Assembly (NCBI GenBank): GCA_002803225.1
Contig: NXFV01001021.1
Span: forward strand, 1-44,223
Length of the DNA: 44,223 nt
Source of the DNA: Gamarada debralockiae
Taxonomy: Eukaryota > Ascomycota > Leotiomycetes > Helotiales > Hyphodiscaceae
Reading direction: 5' to 3'
Part shown: positions 1 through 10,260 of the stretch, piece after piece
How the letters are laid out: the number at the start of each line of letters is the position of its first letter
Numbering within the stretch: the stretch's first letter is position 1
The notes under the pieces: generated by a model
The model's input: the letters and a program-made list of their open reading frames with translations, nothing else
Database searches by the model: none
What the model was told of the DNA's origin: nothing
Translations under genes and position numbers: made by a program

Positions 1-880
1 TAGCCTGATGTTCACGCCTGGCAGGAGTCGGATGCTCCCCCAGGGCTATGACCCAGCTACGGGCCAAGCGCGCCAGCTGCGCCAGCAGACCCCTCCTTCC
101 CCTTCCCCACTGGCTACAGTCGACCTTGGCGGCCCTGCCCCACTAGCTCGAGCTACTCTGGCCACTGCCACTACTACGGCCACAGCTATTGTGCCCTTGT
201 ACAAGCTCTCGCGTAACGTTGTCACAATCCCGGGCCTGTGGAAGGAGTGGACAGTTGGCCTTGGCGGCCTGCCCTCGGTCACGGCGCTCGATAGTATGTA
301 CGGCAGCCGCTGGCGCGCTCCATCAGAGCGTCAGTACTACTCGATGCGGAAGGTCATTATTGATGAGATCATAGCTAGGGTTGGGAAGAATAGTGATCAG
401 GAGGCGATTGAAGTAGTCATAGAGGCTATGGAGCAGGAGCGCGTACGTACGAAGGCCTCCCTTGATAAGGTCATTAAGGGGATTAAGGAGGCGCGGAAGA
501 AGGCGCAAGCGCAGTAGGATTAGTATAGAAATTAGTATAGAAATGAATGATTTAGCTTTATGTGATATCTATTCACTATATTGTGACTAGTACAGCTCAG
601 GAGTATAGTAAAAATAGCGCATACTGTACACGCTGTACACGCTGTATATACGCTGTCGTACAGGCTCGCCTCACTATATTTTTAGGGCTCTTTAGCGCAC
701 TGGCGCCAGCAAAACTTCAGGGCTACGCCACGCACGCAATCCTAGGCCAAATCGCCTGAAACTCGAATGCGCAAGCTGCCTCTATATGACTATGAACTAT
801 CCTAAGTCCTAGGGTCGTACGGCGTAGGGTCGTGTTGATAGTATCGTGCGAAGGGTCGCCGGCGATTTCGTTGGGGTGAT
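1..880 (+). mobile_element. Crypton-like element, 3' portion (copy 1)
   Basis: This is the 3' part of a Crypton-like DNA element that enters from the left edge. It holds the C-terminal coding part (8-517) and about 360 bp of non-coding 3' sequence. The right boundary near 880 comes from comparison with the inverted copy at 32156-33140: the two align up to TTGGGGTGAT and then diverge. Short 9-12 bp tandem repeats around 629-660 (CGCTGTACA-type) lie just inside the end. Cryptons use a tyrosine recombinase and often carry a GCR1_C-type DNA-binding domain. The recombinase domain itself would lie left of the window, so the family call rests on the C-terminal domain and the repeated terminus. Confidence 0.6.
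8..517 (+). CDS. GCR1_C-domain protein, C-terminal part (Crypton-type), partial at left edge
   Basis: The frame is open from the left edge and ends at 517. The visible 169 residues start with a low-complexity Pro/Ala/Thr-rich linker. A compact domain follows at about residues 65-118, containing LWKEWTVGLGGLPSV, YGSRWR and a basic YYSMRKVIIDEI helix. This matches the GCR1_C DNA-binding domain found at the C-terminus of fungal Crypton recombinases and yeast Gcr1. A charged alpha-helical tail (about 125-169, Glu/Lys-rich) completes it. The first Met shown is probably internal, because the homologous copy at 32532-33140 stays open further upstream. The reading frame is undamaged in the visible part. 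Confidence 0.6.
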   Translation: MFTPGRSRMLPQGYDPATGQARQLRQQTPPSPSPLATVDLGGPAPLARATLATATTTATAIVPLYKLSRNVVTIPGLWKEWTVGLGGLPSVTALDSMYGSRWRAPSERQYYSMRKVIIDEIIARVGKNSDQEAIEVVIEAMEQERVRTKASLDKVIKGIKEARKKAQAQ

Positions 881-1595
881 GTCGCTGGCCGATTACGGCG
901 ATAGCGGGGTCATCGGGTGATCCGCCACCTAAACGCCCCTCTGACATTTCCATGATGTTGTGAAGAAGGAGAAGTTGCTGACGTGGTCGGCTGATTGATT
1001 ATGCCATCCTCGGTTCCAGCGGTCGCTATTACAGTGGGCGAGAGATACACAACCGAAAAAACCAGATCCGCCGACAACCACCTTCAATTATACAATTAAT
1101 CTATAACTCTTACAATACTAATTAATGAATAAAGAAGCAATTGATTTGATTTGTAATTTCCTAATACTTTATATGACATAAAACCTATTTGATAGTACTT
1201 CAAACCAAGCTATTCTTCCTCTCTGCTCAAGTACTAGCCAGCATTTTTCTATTCTGTGCGGCGAAGGCCAGTATTATTTTATCTCCAAAAGAGTTAACCT
1301 CGATCTCTTCTTTAGCTGTATACCTCTAAGTACCTTTTTCAGGGTTTTCTTCTTTGGCTAAGAAGTTTTAGCCTCGATCTTAACTGTCTGTTCTAAAGTT
1401 AGCTTATAAACAAAGGCAATACTGTAACAAGAGCCTACGTCTAGGCTTCAAGGAGGAATGGCTTACGTCTACAGAAGCGCTGAAAGACTGGAATAAGGCC
1501 TAGGCCTTGAAGGAGTAGTCTAGGCCCGTAGAGACTCTAAGGGACTGATCTGAACCTACGGAAGCCCTGAAGGCCTTGAAAGCTATGGAGAACAG
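881..1595. other. Non-coding repeat-derived region
   Basis: There is no credible coding sequence. 1085-1200 is AT-rich. 1440-1590 contains degenerate repeats of a TAGGCCT/GAAGGCCT/ACGTCTA type, suggesting decayed transposon sequence between the Crypton end and the solo LTR. Confidence 0.4.
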
Positions 1596-1794
1596 TGTCA
1601 CGGCCCGTGGTCTTACGGACGGCCCATACAAACAGGGGAGCTAGGGAGTTGGTTGCTAGGCAACGCAGTAGTCGCTAGCGTGTTGATCATATGTACGAGC
1701 TCAGGAAGCTCAAACCCTTCTTTCCATTTTTTCCTTAGCTTTGAATAGTCGTAATTGAACCTATTTTATCTTCCCTGAGTTTAGATTCGTGACA
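1596..1794. mobile_element. Solo LTR of an LTR retrotransposon
   Basis: A 199-bp segment begins TGTCAC and ends GTGACA, a perfect 6-bp terminal inverted repeat with canonical TG...CA ends. It is flanked on both sides by the same 5-bp sequence AACAG (1591-1595 and 1795-1799), the expected target-site duplication. No second LTR or gag/pol reading frame is adjacent, so this is a solo LTR left by LTR-LTR recombination. Orientation cannot be set from the ends alone. Confidence 0.8.
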
Positions 1795-1799
1795 AACAG

Positions 1800-2686
1800 A
1801 CTAACCTGGGAATTGGAGGTCTAGACCCCAGTAATCTCCGAAAATGTCGGAAACGCCGATATTAGCTCGTATGAAGCCAGCAGCTAGTATAGCTACTACA
1901 GGGAGCTAGTAGCTAGGAATAGAGTATAAGTAAAGGTTGTCGACCTTACTTGAAGGGAGGCAAGCTTGAGTTTTTGTCACTCGAGAGCGTACAAGTACTA
2001 TGGAACCTATTTTCAACCACTACAAATACAACCTCTGTTCCTTCTCTGATTGTGATAGTTATGGCAAATATCACCTGATCCCATGCACAGCAAGATCAGT
2101 CTGTTAGCTCTCAAGTTTATCCCTTATAGAAACCGGATATGGAATCGAGCTGCCGAGTACTCCATGGCGACATTAGAAATGGTCTGAAAAGTGCTTATAA
2201 CTAAGGCGAAAAGCCAGAAAAAGAGGAAAGGACTAGGCTCGACGCATTGACATGTGAAGGGCCGAGTGTACTAGCGCGCCCTCCAGATATGTCAGGCCGT
2301 GTACTTATAGAACCTTTTCTTTCTTTCCTTAGCTTAATATTTTCATACAATACAGCACTTCTTCGAATAGTCTTCAATGCGTGAGGCTCTATTTCATTGA
2401 GCTGTCACACTGAATATTGTCATCCCTCCTATTGCCATCCAGCTACCTATAGCTACACTATATCTACAAGTTCGTTCTCTACTCCTCTTATAAGGTATTT
2501 GCTAACTCCTAATAATAATGATAACAGTTCGAAACACTCTAATCGCAGTTATACATACCTGACCCACGTATCGTCTGGCCTGATAGCGCAAACATCAGCT
2601 TCGGCAGCTATATTGACTACAACATCAATCAGCTACTATATCAGCCGATCTAGAATGACGGGGGTGATGGCAGACAATATCCTAGT
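1800..2686. other. Non-coding repeat-derived region
   Basis: No supported gene is present. It includes one copy of an 18-nt word (AATATCACCTGATCCCAT, 2067-2084) that recurs at 3393-3410. The parts at 1700-1750 and 2310-2370 resemble each other loosely (pyrimidine-rich, CCTTAGCTT, AATAGTC), as expected from related decayed LTR sequence. Confidence 0.35.
2067..2084 (+). repeat. Short dispersed repeat, copy 1
   Basis: AATATCACCTGATCCCAT is identical to 3393-3410 on the same strand. In both places TTATGGCA lies upstream, immediately here and with an extra 10 bp or so in the second copy. It is probably a shared internal segment of related, decayed LTRs. Confidence 0.55.
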
Positions 2687-3049
2687 CTAGCACTCCATGA
2701 ACGTCAAGCAACTCTTCAATTCTTTATCACTCCCGACAGCAATCTCGTCGCCCTCCTTCCTAACACGAATCCAAGAAAAGAGACTGAGGAAAGGCACCTC
2801 GGACCTCATTAACATCCAACAGCTGAGTGTGTATATCCTTGATCTTGGCCATGACTTCCGCAAACGTATCAGCGAATGTGATAGACATGATTCCAACCGC
2901 GCTCTTCTATCCGGTAGTCGAGTGCGCAGGTTGATATTTGATAAGGACAAAGTGTTCAGTCGGCTTGTGTTTCTGTCAGATGCGCTAGTTGCTATGGCAA
3001 CGGTTGTGTACACATATCTCGGGTTCTGGCAACCCTCCAATTCTTCCAT
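2687..3049 (-). pseudogene. Possible gene remnant with a PB1-like end
   Basis: On the minus strand the C-terminal ~30 codons read a pattern (KEGDEI-x-V-x-SDKEL) like the acidic OPCA motif of PB1 domains. Upstream the likely frame changes: a frame beginning MSITFADTFAEVMAK (start near 2885) runs about 40 codons and meets a stop before the PB1-like part. This suggests a frameshifted remnant of a gene carried in the repeat island. The match is short, I recognise no full-length family, and chance is possible. Confidence 0.22.
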
Positions 3050-3810
3050 CCTTAGAGATGTAACAGGTAGCTGTAGGGCAGCAGGAGGGATTACAGTATA
3101 TCAGAGAAGTAGCAATAGGGGAAGAGAGATAATAGTAGTTGTATTCGTAGTGATTGCAGAGAGGTTCCGTAGTACTTGTATGCTTGTGTGTTATACAAAC
3201 TCAAGCTTGCCTTCCCCAAGTAGGGTCAATAGGCCTTACTTATCCTCCCGCCTGGCTCCTCTCTTCACATGCCAGCTGTACTAGCTGCTGACTCTGCAAC
3301 TGACTGTACAGACTAACTGCTGACTAATCGCTGACTGTCCCTGACTGTGCGCAATGTTGAGCCTGGCTCAAGTAATTATGGCAGTTCTAATGAATATCAC
3401 CTGATCCCATATGAAATTGCCTATGTAAAATCGCCTATATACCTTCAGTAGTTAGGCTCTTGTTACAAGAGATATCAATACATACATGATTTTGCAATAC
3501 AATATCGTTCGAATTCGACAATTTCTTGACTACATCAGTACTAGATCTCATTGTGGCATCGTTAGTAGGCCTAGCTATAAGAAGTTCGAAGGGTTTAGGG
3601 AGTCTTAAAACCTATAGTGCTTTCTATTAATTGATCGAACATATTGGAAATTGGGGGTCCAGGAATTGAAGGCCGAGGTGGATCATAGTCGCAATGCCTC
3701 CCTAAGCTTTGTAAGCGTCCTCGTAAACCTTTGTCGAATAAGCAATGTTTCTATCCTCCTCCTCGACATTACAAAGGCCAGCTACAAGATGGCCTTGACA
3801 CTCTCCGTTG
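3050..3810. other. Non-coding repeat-derived region
   Basis: No supported gene. It contains the second copy of the 18-nt dispersed repeat (3393-3410), followed by AT-rich sequence (3440-3540) that looks like a decayed LTR. TG...CA ends with a matching target duplication could not be found here. Confidence 0.35.
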
Positions 3811-4010
3811 CTACCGGTGTCCTTGATTGGTGTCTATGACTGGTGGCTAGACCTGGGAGATGTCACGTGCCGTAAGAACATGTTGGCCCAAATCCGCCAT
3901 CATCGGCCTCCTTGGCTGGTGTACCAACCTGATGACTGGCACCAGCGGCAAGAATATCTCGACCACCTTCGTCGTCGTCCACCTTCTTGATAGGGGTCTC
4001 GACTTGATTC
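3811..4010 (-). repeat. Degenerate tandem repeat, possible protein-repeat remnant
   Basis: Three related units are visible on the minus strand, starting near 4005, 3935 and 3845, with spacing of roughly 74-96 bp. Shared words are CCAGTCAT, then ACACCA-x-x-CAAGGA-x-x-CCG. In one minus frame the first two units translate to VETPIKKVDDDEGG and VGTPAKEADDGGF. No start codon, family or intact frame is recognised. It is probably a decayed repeat-containing gene. Confidence 0.35.
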
Positions 4011-4059
4011 GCGACGATGGCCCGACCAGGATCTATGGATTCTCGTGGAGATGACTGGC

Positions 4060-4594
4060 AGTGCTTAACAGTTTCGAATATCTTTGAAGAGTAGAGTTTT
4101 GTGTCGGTTTTGGAGAAGGAATATTTCTTTTCCATTTGCTGGCCAGCACCGAGATATATAGAGAGAACTCATCAGTGCTTGATTCCACAGAAAATTCCAG
4201 ACTTAACCAGGGCTCATTCAAGTGATAAATACAACATAACGAATCAGAACACTACACTCTATTTCCCTAATGAATAGACAATGAAATGCATATCTTTCGG
4301 AACCAAGAAACAGACGCTCTGCTTCTTTTGGCTGCATACACACCGCCAACATGACAGTCAAAAGAGAGCATGTGGATTCTGAAAATTAATACCTGCTACA
4401 GAAAGGCCAAGAAATTGAGGGGTGTAGGAGTGCACTGGCAGATGGGGAACCCAATCACTAGCCCGGCTGAATGGAAAGCTCCGCGTTGGTTATGCTCTAT
4501 CTACGCCTTTGTTTCCATCCAATGAACCATACGCCCAAGCATGTCCAATGTCCGCCAAACTCCCATTGTCCCATCACAAAGGTTGTACTCGCGA
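4060..4594. other. Intergenic region
   Basis: No gene supported. Part of it is the 3' flank of the INO80 subunit gene that ends at 4595. Confidence 0.4.
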
Positions 4595-5940
4595 TTACAA
4601 AACTTCCTCGATCAGCTTTCCACCCGTCTTACCAGCCTGCTTGACACCTCCTTGAAAGATAGCTCCAACAGGACTCTCCATCCATTCCTCAGGAACTCCA
4701 ATGCGATTTCCATCTCTGTTGCTGACCCATCGGACAAAGAGAGGATTGGGTTTCTGCCCTTCGGAATCTGGGGTTGCGTCTCCTGCGATATTGTTCATGT
4801 TGCTGCGACGGGCATTGGTCTTTGGCGCTTGCTTCTTGAGAAGTTTGTTGATGGTTTCCATCTAGCCGATATGTCAGTTACGAACTTTTAGCTTGGGGAG
4901 GTACATGCCTTCTCCTCTTCATTGCGCTTCTCGCTAAGGTTCTTTCGTCGGCGGGCCATTTCAGCACGACGCATAGCATGTTCTTCGGCAGTCAGATGCT
5001 TCTTGACTTGGACTTCTGTAACTTCATTAACAATGGTCATCATCTCGAACGAAGACTTACCATCTGGAAGCGCCAATAGGTGTCCACTTCCACCTTCCTC
5101 CAATCTGGCGCGTTGTCTCTTGGTCAATTTGTTGAGATCAGGCGTAGTAGCTCGACTCCCATCGGCCGGGGTTTCATCATCACTATCCAGCTCATCATCA
5201 TCTTCGGCTTCTTCGACCTCGATTTCTTCTTCCTCGCCCTCGGCATCTTCCTCATTACCGGTCTGCATTGCTTCCTCCTCTTCAGCTTCCTCTCCCAAGT
5301 CACTGTCAAGCTCGCTCAGCTCCTCGTCATCATCATCACTTCCAGGTTCCACTTCCTTCTGCTCGACGATCTTCGTATCAACCTTGGTGGGTGGTTTTGC
5401 GGTGATGGTCTGCTTGCCAGATGCGGCCTTCGAAATCTTGATGACTGGTGGCGGCGGTGGAACATCCATGTCGATATCACCCTCCGCGTCTTCATCGCCA
5501 AGTCCATCGTCCTCAGCATCCATATCTTCATCCTCTTCCTCAACAGACTCTCCCTCAGCATCCTCATCACCGACATCCTCCATTTCTGCATCCTCTTCCT
5601 CGCTGTCGGATTCAAGAACGTAGCTCTTCCTGACGTTCCTCGCTCTCTTGCCCTCAAGAATCTCGCCACCAACAAATTGATCCCGACTGTTGACGGAGAT
5701 TGATTGGCCGGCTGAGCTGGCGCGAGTTGCCTCTCGAAGTTTGCTGGATGATGTCTTTACCGTAAGGCGCATTGATTGAGGGCTCCTCGATGAGGCTGTA
5801 GCAGGGCCACGTGAGACCGTAGCCATGGATACATTTTCCGACGCTGTACGGCGCGGTCGCGACATCCTATGTTCCCCACCATCAGCAATTGCTTCAATGG
5901 CCTTCGCGGCGGCCGAACGCTGGCTTCGACGCGACGACAT
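4595..5940 (-). CDS. IES2: INO80 chromatin-remodelling complex subunit Ies2 (PAPA-1 domain)
   Basis: Exons are 5940-5061, 5015-4909 and 4861-4595, giving 417 aa. The N-terminal third is basic and Ser/Arg-rich (MSSRRSQRSAAAKAI). Residues ~115-255 are very acidic low complexity. The PAPA-1 domain begins at ~271 with LTKRQRARL, continues through TAEEHAMRRAEMARRRKN and into TINKLLKK, and a conserved tail follows (PLFVRWVSN, GVPEEW, near the C-terminus). Ies2 is a nuclear, non-catalytic INO80 subunit that stimulates its ATPase. Intron 1 (5016-5060, 45 nt, GTAAGT donor) keeps frame if unspliced, but removal restores the conserved junction LPDEVQVKKH. Intron 2 (4862-4908, 47 nt, branch CTGAC) must use a GC donor: AAG|GCATGT with TAG acceptor is the only join that preserves the domain. 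It is divergent from PEX14. Confidence 0.88.
4862..4908 (-). other. GC-AG intron in IES2
   Basis: The donor is GCATGT after EEEK, and the acceptor CTAG precedes METINKLL. The nearest GT (4904-4903) would break the reading frame of the conserved PAPA-1 domain. The branch site CTGAC lies about 15 nt before the acceptor. Confidence 0.75.
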
Positions 5941-6910
5941 TTCGTCGATGTGCTGCGACAGACAAATGACGAAGATTGAACAGATTGCAGAATAGAGATA
6001 GATGGTGGTTGCGGTTGAGCTGGCGGGGATGCACGAAGATTACGTGTTCCTGGCGAGTTGTTTGATGGAGAAATAATGGGGCGACGTTGAAGGGAATTCA
6101 GTTTGCAAGGGCCATGGTCACTGCCTCGATAAGACAAGATGCGATGCGCAAAAGAGGTAGGCGCGTCGCATAGGCGCGCTTCTTCCCGTAAACGCTTCCC
6201 AACGGGTTGTTCTTCTCTTTGTTGAAAGGAAACGTGGCTTGCTCTCTCGATTACACCCTCACCTCATTCCGCTTTCATATGAAACAAGAGGGAAAATTGT
6301 TGAAGCGCCACATCCGGTTTTGGCCATTCAGCCAGGTCAACCAATGCGACAATCTCAGATCGACACACAGAAGATCACGAATCAACTCACTTGCTTGCCG
6401 GCGATGTGGCTTGACCAGCCCTGCGCCTTTGCTCTCGATGTCCTATGAAATCCACTCCTTCCTCCGTTCCTTCAGAATCGGTACTCAGCTTTCGAAGTCG
6501 TTTCCTGGGTCTTTCGGCTTTTCCTGACATGCTCGATCGGAACTTGGCAGCGCCTTGGGCGATGCTTACTGCAGGTGCTCCGTTTGATGCCTGCAACTCG
6601 ATGTGGCACAGTTGATAATGCGTACCCAAGAGGTTGAAGGAAGCTGGGTGATGATGTTCACTTCTGCTTGTAATCCAAAATGTAACCAAAATGGGATAAT
6701 AGATGGATGAAGATTGAATTCGTAGATACTTGTGACATATATCCAAACGTGACGAGATCACAGGTCGGTGAAGCAAATTCCGTGACGCCAAGCTTAGTAA
6801 GCACTCCAGAATTTTGGAAGCCGAGGCACGTGAAGCGTGAAGCGTGAACCGACCGACAGCAAGAGACGAATGCGCCAGAGCTGCTCATTCCAATACGAAC
6901 TGTAATCACG
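5941..6910. other. Divergent promoter region, IES2 / PEX14
   Basis: This ~970 bp lies between the two divergent starts. A short minus-strand frame sits in the middle (6387-6530, separate entry). Otherwise no coding sequence is supported. Just upstream of PEX14 an imperfect direct repeat GTGAAGCGTGAAGCGTGAAC (6831-6850) is present; its role is unknown. Confidence 0.4.
6387..6530 (-). CDS. Possible small basic protein or first exon
   Basis: A 47-codon frame starts at ATG 6530: MSGKAERPRKRLRKLS, then an acidic stretch and GHREQRRRAGQ. A good 5' splice site (GTGAGT) overlaps its end near 6390, so it could be a first exon rather than a complete protein. I could not find a convincing second exon. 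The basic N-terminus would suit a nuclear protein. It is unrecognised and may be chance. Confidence 0.2.
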   Translation of the reverse strand: MSGKAERPRKRLRKLSTDSEGTEEGVDFIGHREQRRRAGQATSPASK

Positions 6911-8060
6911 ATGAGCGACTCTGAGCAGAGTGGAAAGAAGCCTGGATTGCCATCATGGCAACTTCAATCGAAACCTGCCGACACCAAAGAAGCCGGACAA
7001 TCGCCTCCCGAATCATCCAGCAGGGAGACGGTGATTGAGCAAGCGAAAAAGTTCCTGGAGGAAGATGAAGTACGTAATGCGCCGACAGACAAGAAGATAG
7101 CATTTCTGGAGAGCAAAGGGCTACAGAGTGATGAAATCGAAAAGTTGCTGGGCGTAACGAGGAATCCAGAAGCAACGGCGCCTCTGTCACAAGTCAGCGC
7201 GTCTTCTCAGTCAGAGTGTACAGTAATTGCTAACATCTTCGCAGTCCTCACCAGCATCCCTTCAACCATCGCAAGCCCCCACCCCTCCTCCAGCCACACA
7301 ACCGTCATATATCTCCCAACAAGCCCGCGACGCACCTCCAATAATAACCTACCCCGAATTCCTCACTACCCCTCCGCACCCTACTCCCCTCGTCACCAAA
7401 TCCCGCCTCTTAACAACCCTCTACCTCTTCGGCGGACTCTCTGCTCTCCTCTACGGCACAAACGCCTATCTAATTGAGCCCATGCTCGCATCCCTGACCA
7501 CCTCCCGCCTGTCTCTCGCCGAAACGACATCTGAAAATCTCCAGAAACTCATAAACAAATTGGAGGGCGCAGTTTCGGAAATACCTTCTTCGAGCAGCAG
7601 AAAGATGGAGGTGGAAAAACAAGATGACGAAGAGAGTGATGAGGATCCCACAGAGATGTTCCACCGCGACATCGGCGTGCAGACTTCCCTCCCTGCCACA
7701 TCCTCGCTATCTCGTCCTGCTAGCCCTGGGCCAGAATGGACGCATCTATCCGACCAGACGCTCCGTCTCACGAAACTCAACACATCAATCACAGGCTTGA
7801 TAGAAGACAGCACATCAGAAGGACACGAGACAAACGATTTATCAACTACAATCGGTATATTGAGGGAGTATTTGGATGGTTTGGCATATGTGGCGCCGAG
7901 TTTTGGGTATGGGAGTTCGTATGGTGGGGGTCTTGGGGGAAGCAGTGTGAAGGATCAGGATGATGAGATTGGGAGGGTGAAAGCGAGTATTAGGGGCGTT
8001 AAAGGGGTGTTGCTTAGTGCGAGGAGTTTTCCTGGGGGTGGAGGGGTGAGGGCTAGGTGA
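6911..8060 (+). CDS. PEX14: Peroxisomal docking protein Pex14
   Basis: Exons are 6911-7192 and 7245-8060, giving 365 aa. Pex14 is the membrane component of the peroxisomal matrix-protein import docking complex and binds WxxxF motifs of Pex5. Residues ~38-82 are the conserved N-terminal domain (VIEQAKKFLEEDEVR, KKIAFLESKGL, EIEKLLG). A Pro-rich linker follows (SQAPTPPPATQPS), then a single hydrophobic segment at ~149-171 (LLTTLYLFGGLSALLYG), a Ser/Thr-rich helical region and a Gly-rich tail. The intron (7193-7244, 52 nt, GTCAGC donor, GCTAAC branch) is phase 0. Shorter alternatives using nearby GT sites would be below normal intron size. ATG 6911 gives the typical N-terminus. Length and layout fit filamentous-fungal Pex14. 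Confidence 0.9.
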
Positions 8061-9267
8061 TTGTGTTGGGATGACAAGTGCTGAAATGATGAAATGAACA
8101 GAGGAGTACTTCAAACTGATATTCAGATGTGTACTTGTAGCATAAATGGACGAGTAGTACATGAGTGGTTTTTTCATCCAGCGTTTTGCTATTCCTTGGC
8201 AGACTCAAGTACTTTCCATGTCACCAGGTTTTCACTCTTGTGAAAATTTTCCTGATCTACTGTTGCTCCATGACTTTGAATTAATAATTTGGTTCTTTGA
8301 AATACAATTGCAGCTTGCAGTGGAGAGATTCCCCTAACATCACGTGGGAGGAGGCTTCCATCCAATACCAAATTGCTCATTCTCCTCTTTCGATAAGAAA
8401 AAGATTATCTTCTGCTGCATTGCGGGTTTCCTTCAATTTGCGATGTCTTCCATTATCCATCAGAACGAAGATCAAGCAGATATAAAATCATGACTCTATG
8501 GATTTTTGAGGAGCACTACATCTTCATCGAGAAGGCCTTCCAGCAGTCTATTGCCCATCCAAATAAAAACGTCGCAACTGCAGAGAAATCTCAACACCAT
8601 GTTCACGATGGGTGTTCCAGTTATTCAGTTCAAGCGGTCCAAAGCCAGTGCCACCATGACAAAACCCAACCGGTACCATCCTTTTTCCACCCTATCATCA
8701 CCACCAATTACGTCTCTCTCTTCTTCGCCATCAAAGCGATTCTTGCCCAGCATTACAAAGCCAGACTACAGTGGAATTCAGGGTTGGGTTGAATGTTGAC
8801 GCAAAGGAGGCGACGGAGAACCGCCTCGCTGGGATGGAAGAATTGCACCTCAGGGAGGTCTTGAAGGTCATGGCGGGTAGGAACTGGAAAAATTCTTTTG
8901 GCTGTTGAGTACAGGTTGTGCTTAATTAAGTCGAAGAAGCTGAAGCGGCTAGAGTAAAGAACTGGCCGAGCTTCATTGCGATGTTTTTTGTGGGAGATGG
9001 AAGGGTGCCCGGCCCTCATCGTTCATGTGATCGCTCTGCAAACAATGAGGACATGATAACAACCAAAGAAAATCAACAGAGAAAGCGACTCTGGTCAGCA
9101 GATTTGGTAAAAATAATGGGGCCAATGGTGTGAGGTAAACAATATAATAAAGCAGTTAAGCCATCAAAGTAACTCCTGCGTTTTGACAATCTGCTTATTG
9201 AGAGGTACTTGCACAGTTCACCATGCTTAAAGCCATATATCTTTTGGATTCCCTTCCTTTCAGCATC
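8061..9267. other. Intergenic region with a coding-like fragment
   Basis: No full gene is supported. A plus-strand stretch at about 8798-8908 reads NVDAKEATENRLAGMEELHL and stays coding-like for ~37 codons. A Ser/Pro-rich frame precedes it (ATG at 8657), but the two are in different frames and no splice pair joins them well. This may be a decayed gene. The rest appears non-coding. Confidence 0.3.
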
Positions 9268-9946
9268 ATGTCAGAAACTGGCTATGAAAACCCTCCTCAT
9301 GTCCCCAGCTTTCAAACGGATCTCCGCCACTTTCTCCAGACTCATCATACCCTCGCAATTTCAATCAACTTCACAACCAACGCTCTCGGAACCAACTACA
9401 ACGATAGAATCAATAACGAACCACAGGGCGTCCTCGTCGAGTACAAGTACGGCTACCCAGGCAAAAGCAGCCTCAATTACAAAGTCCCCATGCTGCTCAC
9501 CCTCCCATTGCGCAGTTTCACCGAGGCAGAGCTGGAAAGCCATCTTGAGAACCTGTTGCGGAAGACCTACGTCCGTCTCACCACCTTGGGAGACCGGTCC
9601 GAGACAGAGATTGCGACGGATCGGCTTCAGATCAAGTGAATCAAAATCAGCTGGAAGGAAACATTGGGCCCCAACACGACAGATCTGGGGAAGTTTGATG
9701 ACGGCCATATACAGGCACTGGTGGTCAGTATGCGGAGTATGGGATGGAGGACTTTTCGAGTTCGAGTTTAATGCCCAGCTTGATGAGGAGGCTAGGTGGG
9801 CTGAGACGGAGATGGCGAGGAGGGATGGGGGAGGGGATACAGATTATGCTGTAAAGGAGGAGGAGAGTGATGTGGAAGTGAGGGAGAAGGTCAACGGCAA
9901 GAAGGTCAGAGATGAGAAAGTAAATGATAAGGAAGTTAAGGACTAG
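9268..9946 (+). pseudogene. Unknown gene interrupted by an in-frame TGA
   Basis: From ATG 9268 (MSETGYENPPHVPSF) the frame is open and coding-like to 9636, then meets TGA at 9637-9639. It continues in the same frame for 28 codons (IKISWKETLGPNTTDLGKF, then DDGHIQALV) up to 9723, where a plausible intron (9724-9778, GTCAGT...CCCAG) joins it in phase to an acidic tail (LDEEARWAETEMARRDGG) ending at TAG 9946. A Trp codon (TGG) mutated to TGA would explain the break; TGA readthrough is the alternative. The downstream frame past the TAG stays open to 10207 and is Lys/Glu-rich. I recognise no domain. An upstream in-frame ATG at 9223 would add 15 residues. Confidence 0.45.
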
Positions 9947-10190
9947 AAGGTCAAGGATAAGAATGTCGAGCTGGCTGGAAGACAATTGAGAAAGAGATCG
10001 AAGGAAGATGGGAAGGATGAACGCACTGGAAAAGAATCGAAGAAATCTGGGAAGGGTGAAAAGGAAGACTTGGTTGAACGATCATCGAAGAAGAGAGCTG
10101 AGAAAGATGGGACGGACGAGCCGGCTGGAATGAATGCTGACGAGAAAGAAATCGAGGGATCGGGCTGCCAAGAAATTCTTTGTTGCCTGT
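9880..10190 (+). repeat. Purine-rich degenerate minisatellite (Lys/Glu-coding)
   Basis: An extended G/A-rich plus strand has repeated words of the AAGGTC, GAAAGTA, GAAGTTAAG and GGAAAAG types at 9-15 nt spacing. It translates to KVNGKKVRDEKVNDKEVKD, one TAG, then KRSKEDGKDER and similar. It lies between the preceding broken gene and the convergent oxidase gene. Confidence 0.45.
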
Positions 10191-10260
10191 GGGTATCTTG
10201 TGGGTAGCATATTTTGCAAGCCCGTTCGAATAAACGCCTTCTACCACGAAATGCATAAAC

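Noticed and set aside
3355..3525. Possible second LTR beginning TGTTGAGCC
   Set aside because: No CA end with a matching 5-bp duplication was found; only the short shared word with 2067-2084 supports repeat origin.
4922..5703. Long plus-strand frames (up to 233 codons) opposite the IES2 acidic region
   Set aside because: They are Ser/Phe-rich translations of the antisense of an Asp/Glu-rich coding repeat; the minus strand has conserved domains and introns.
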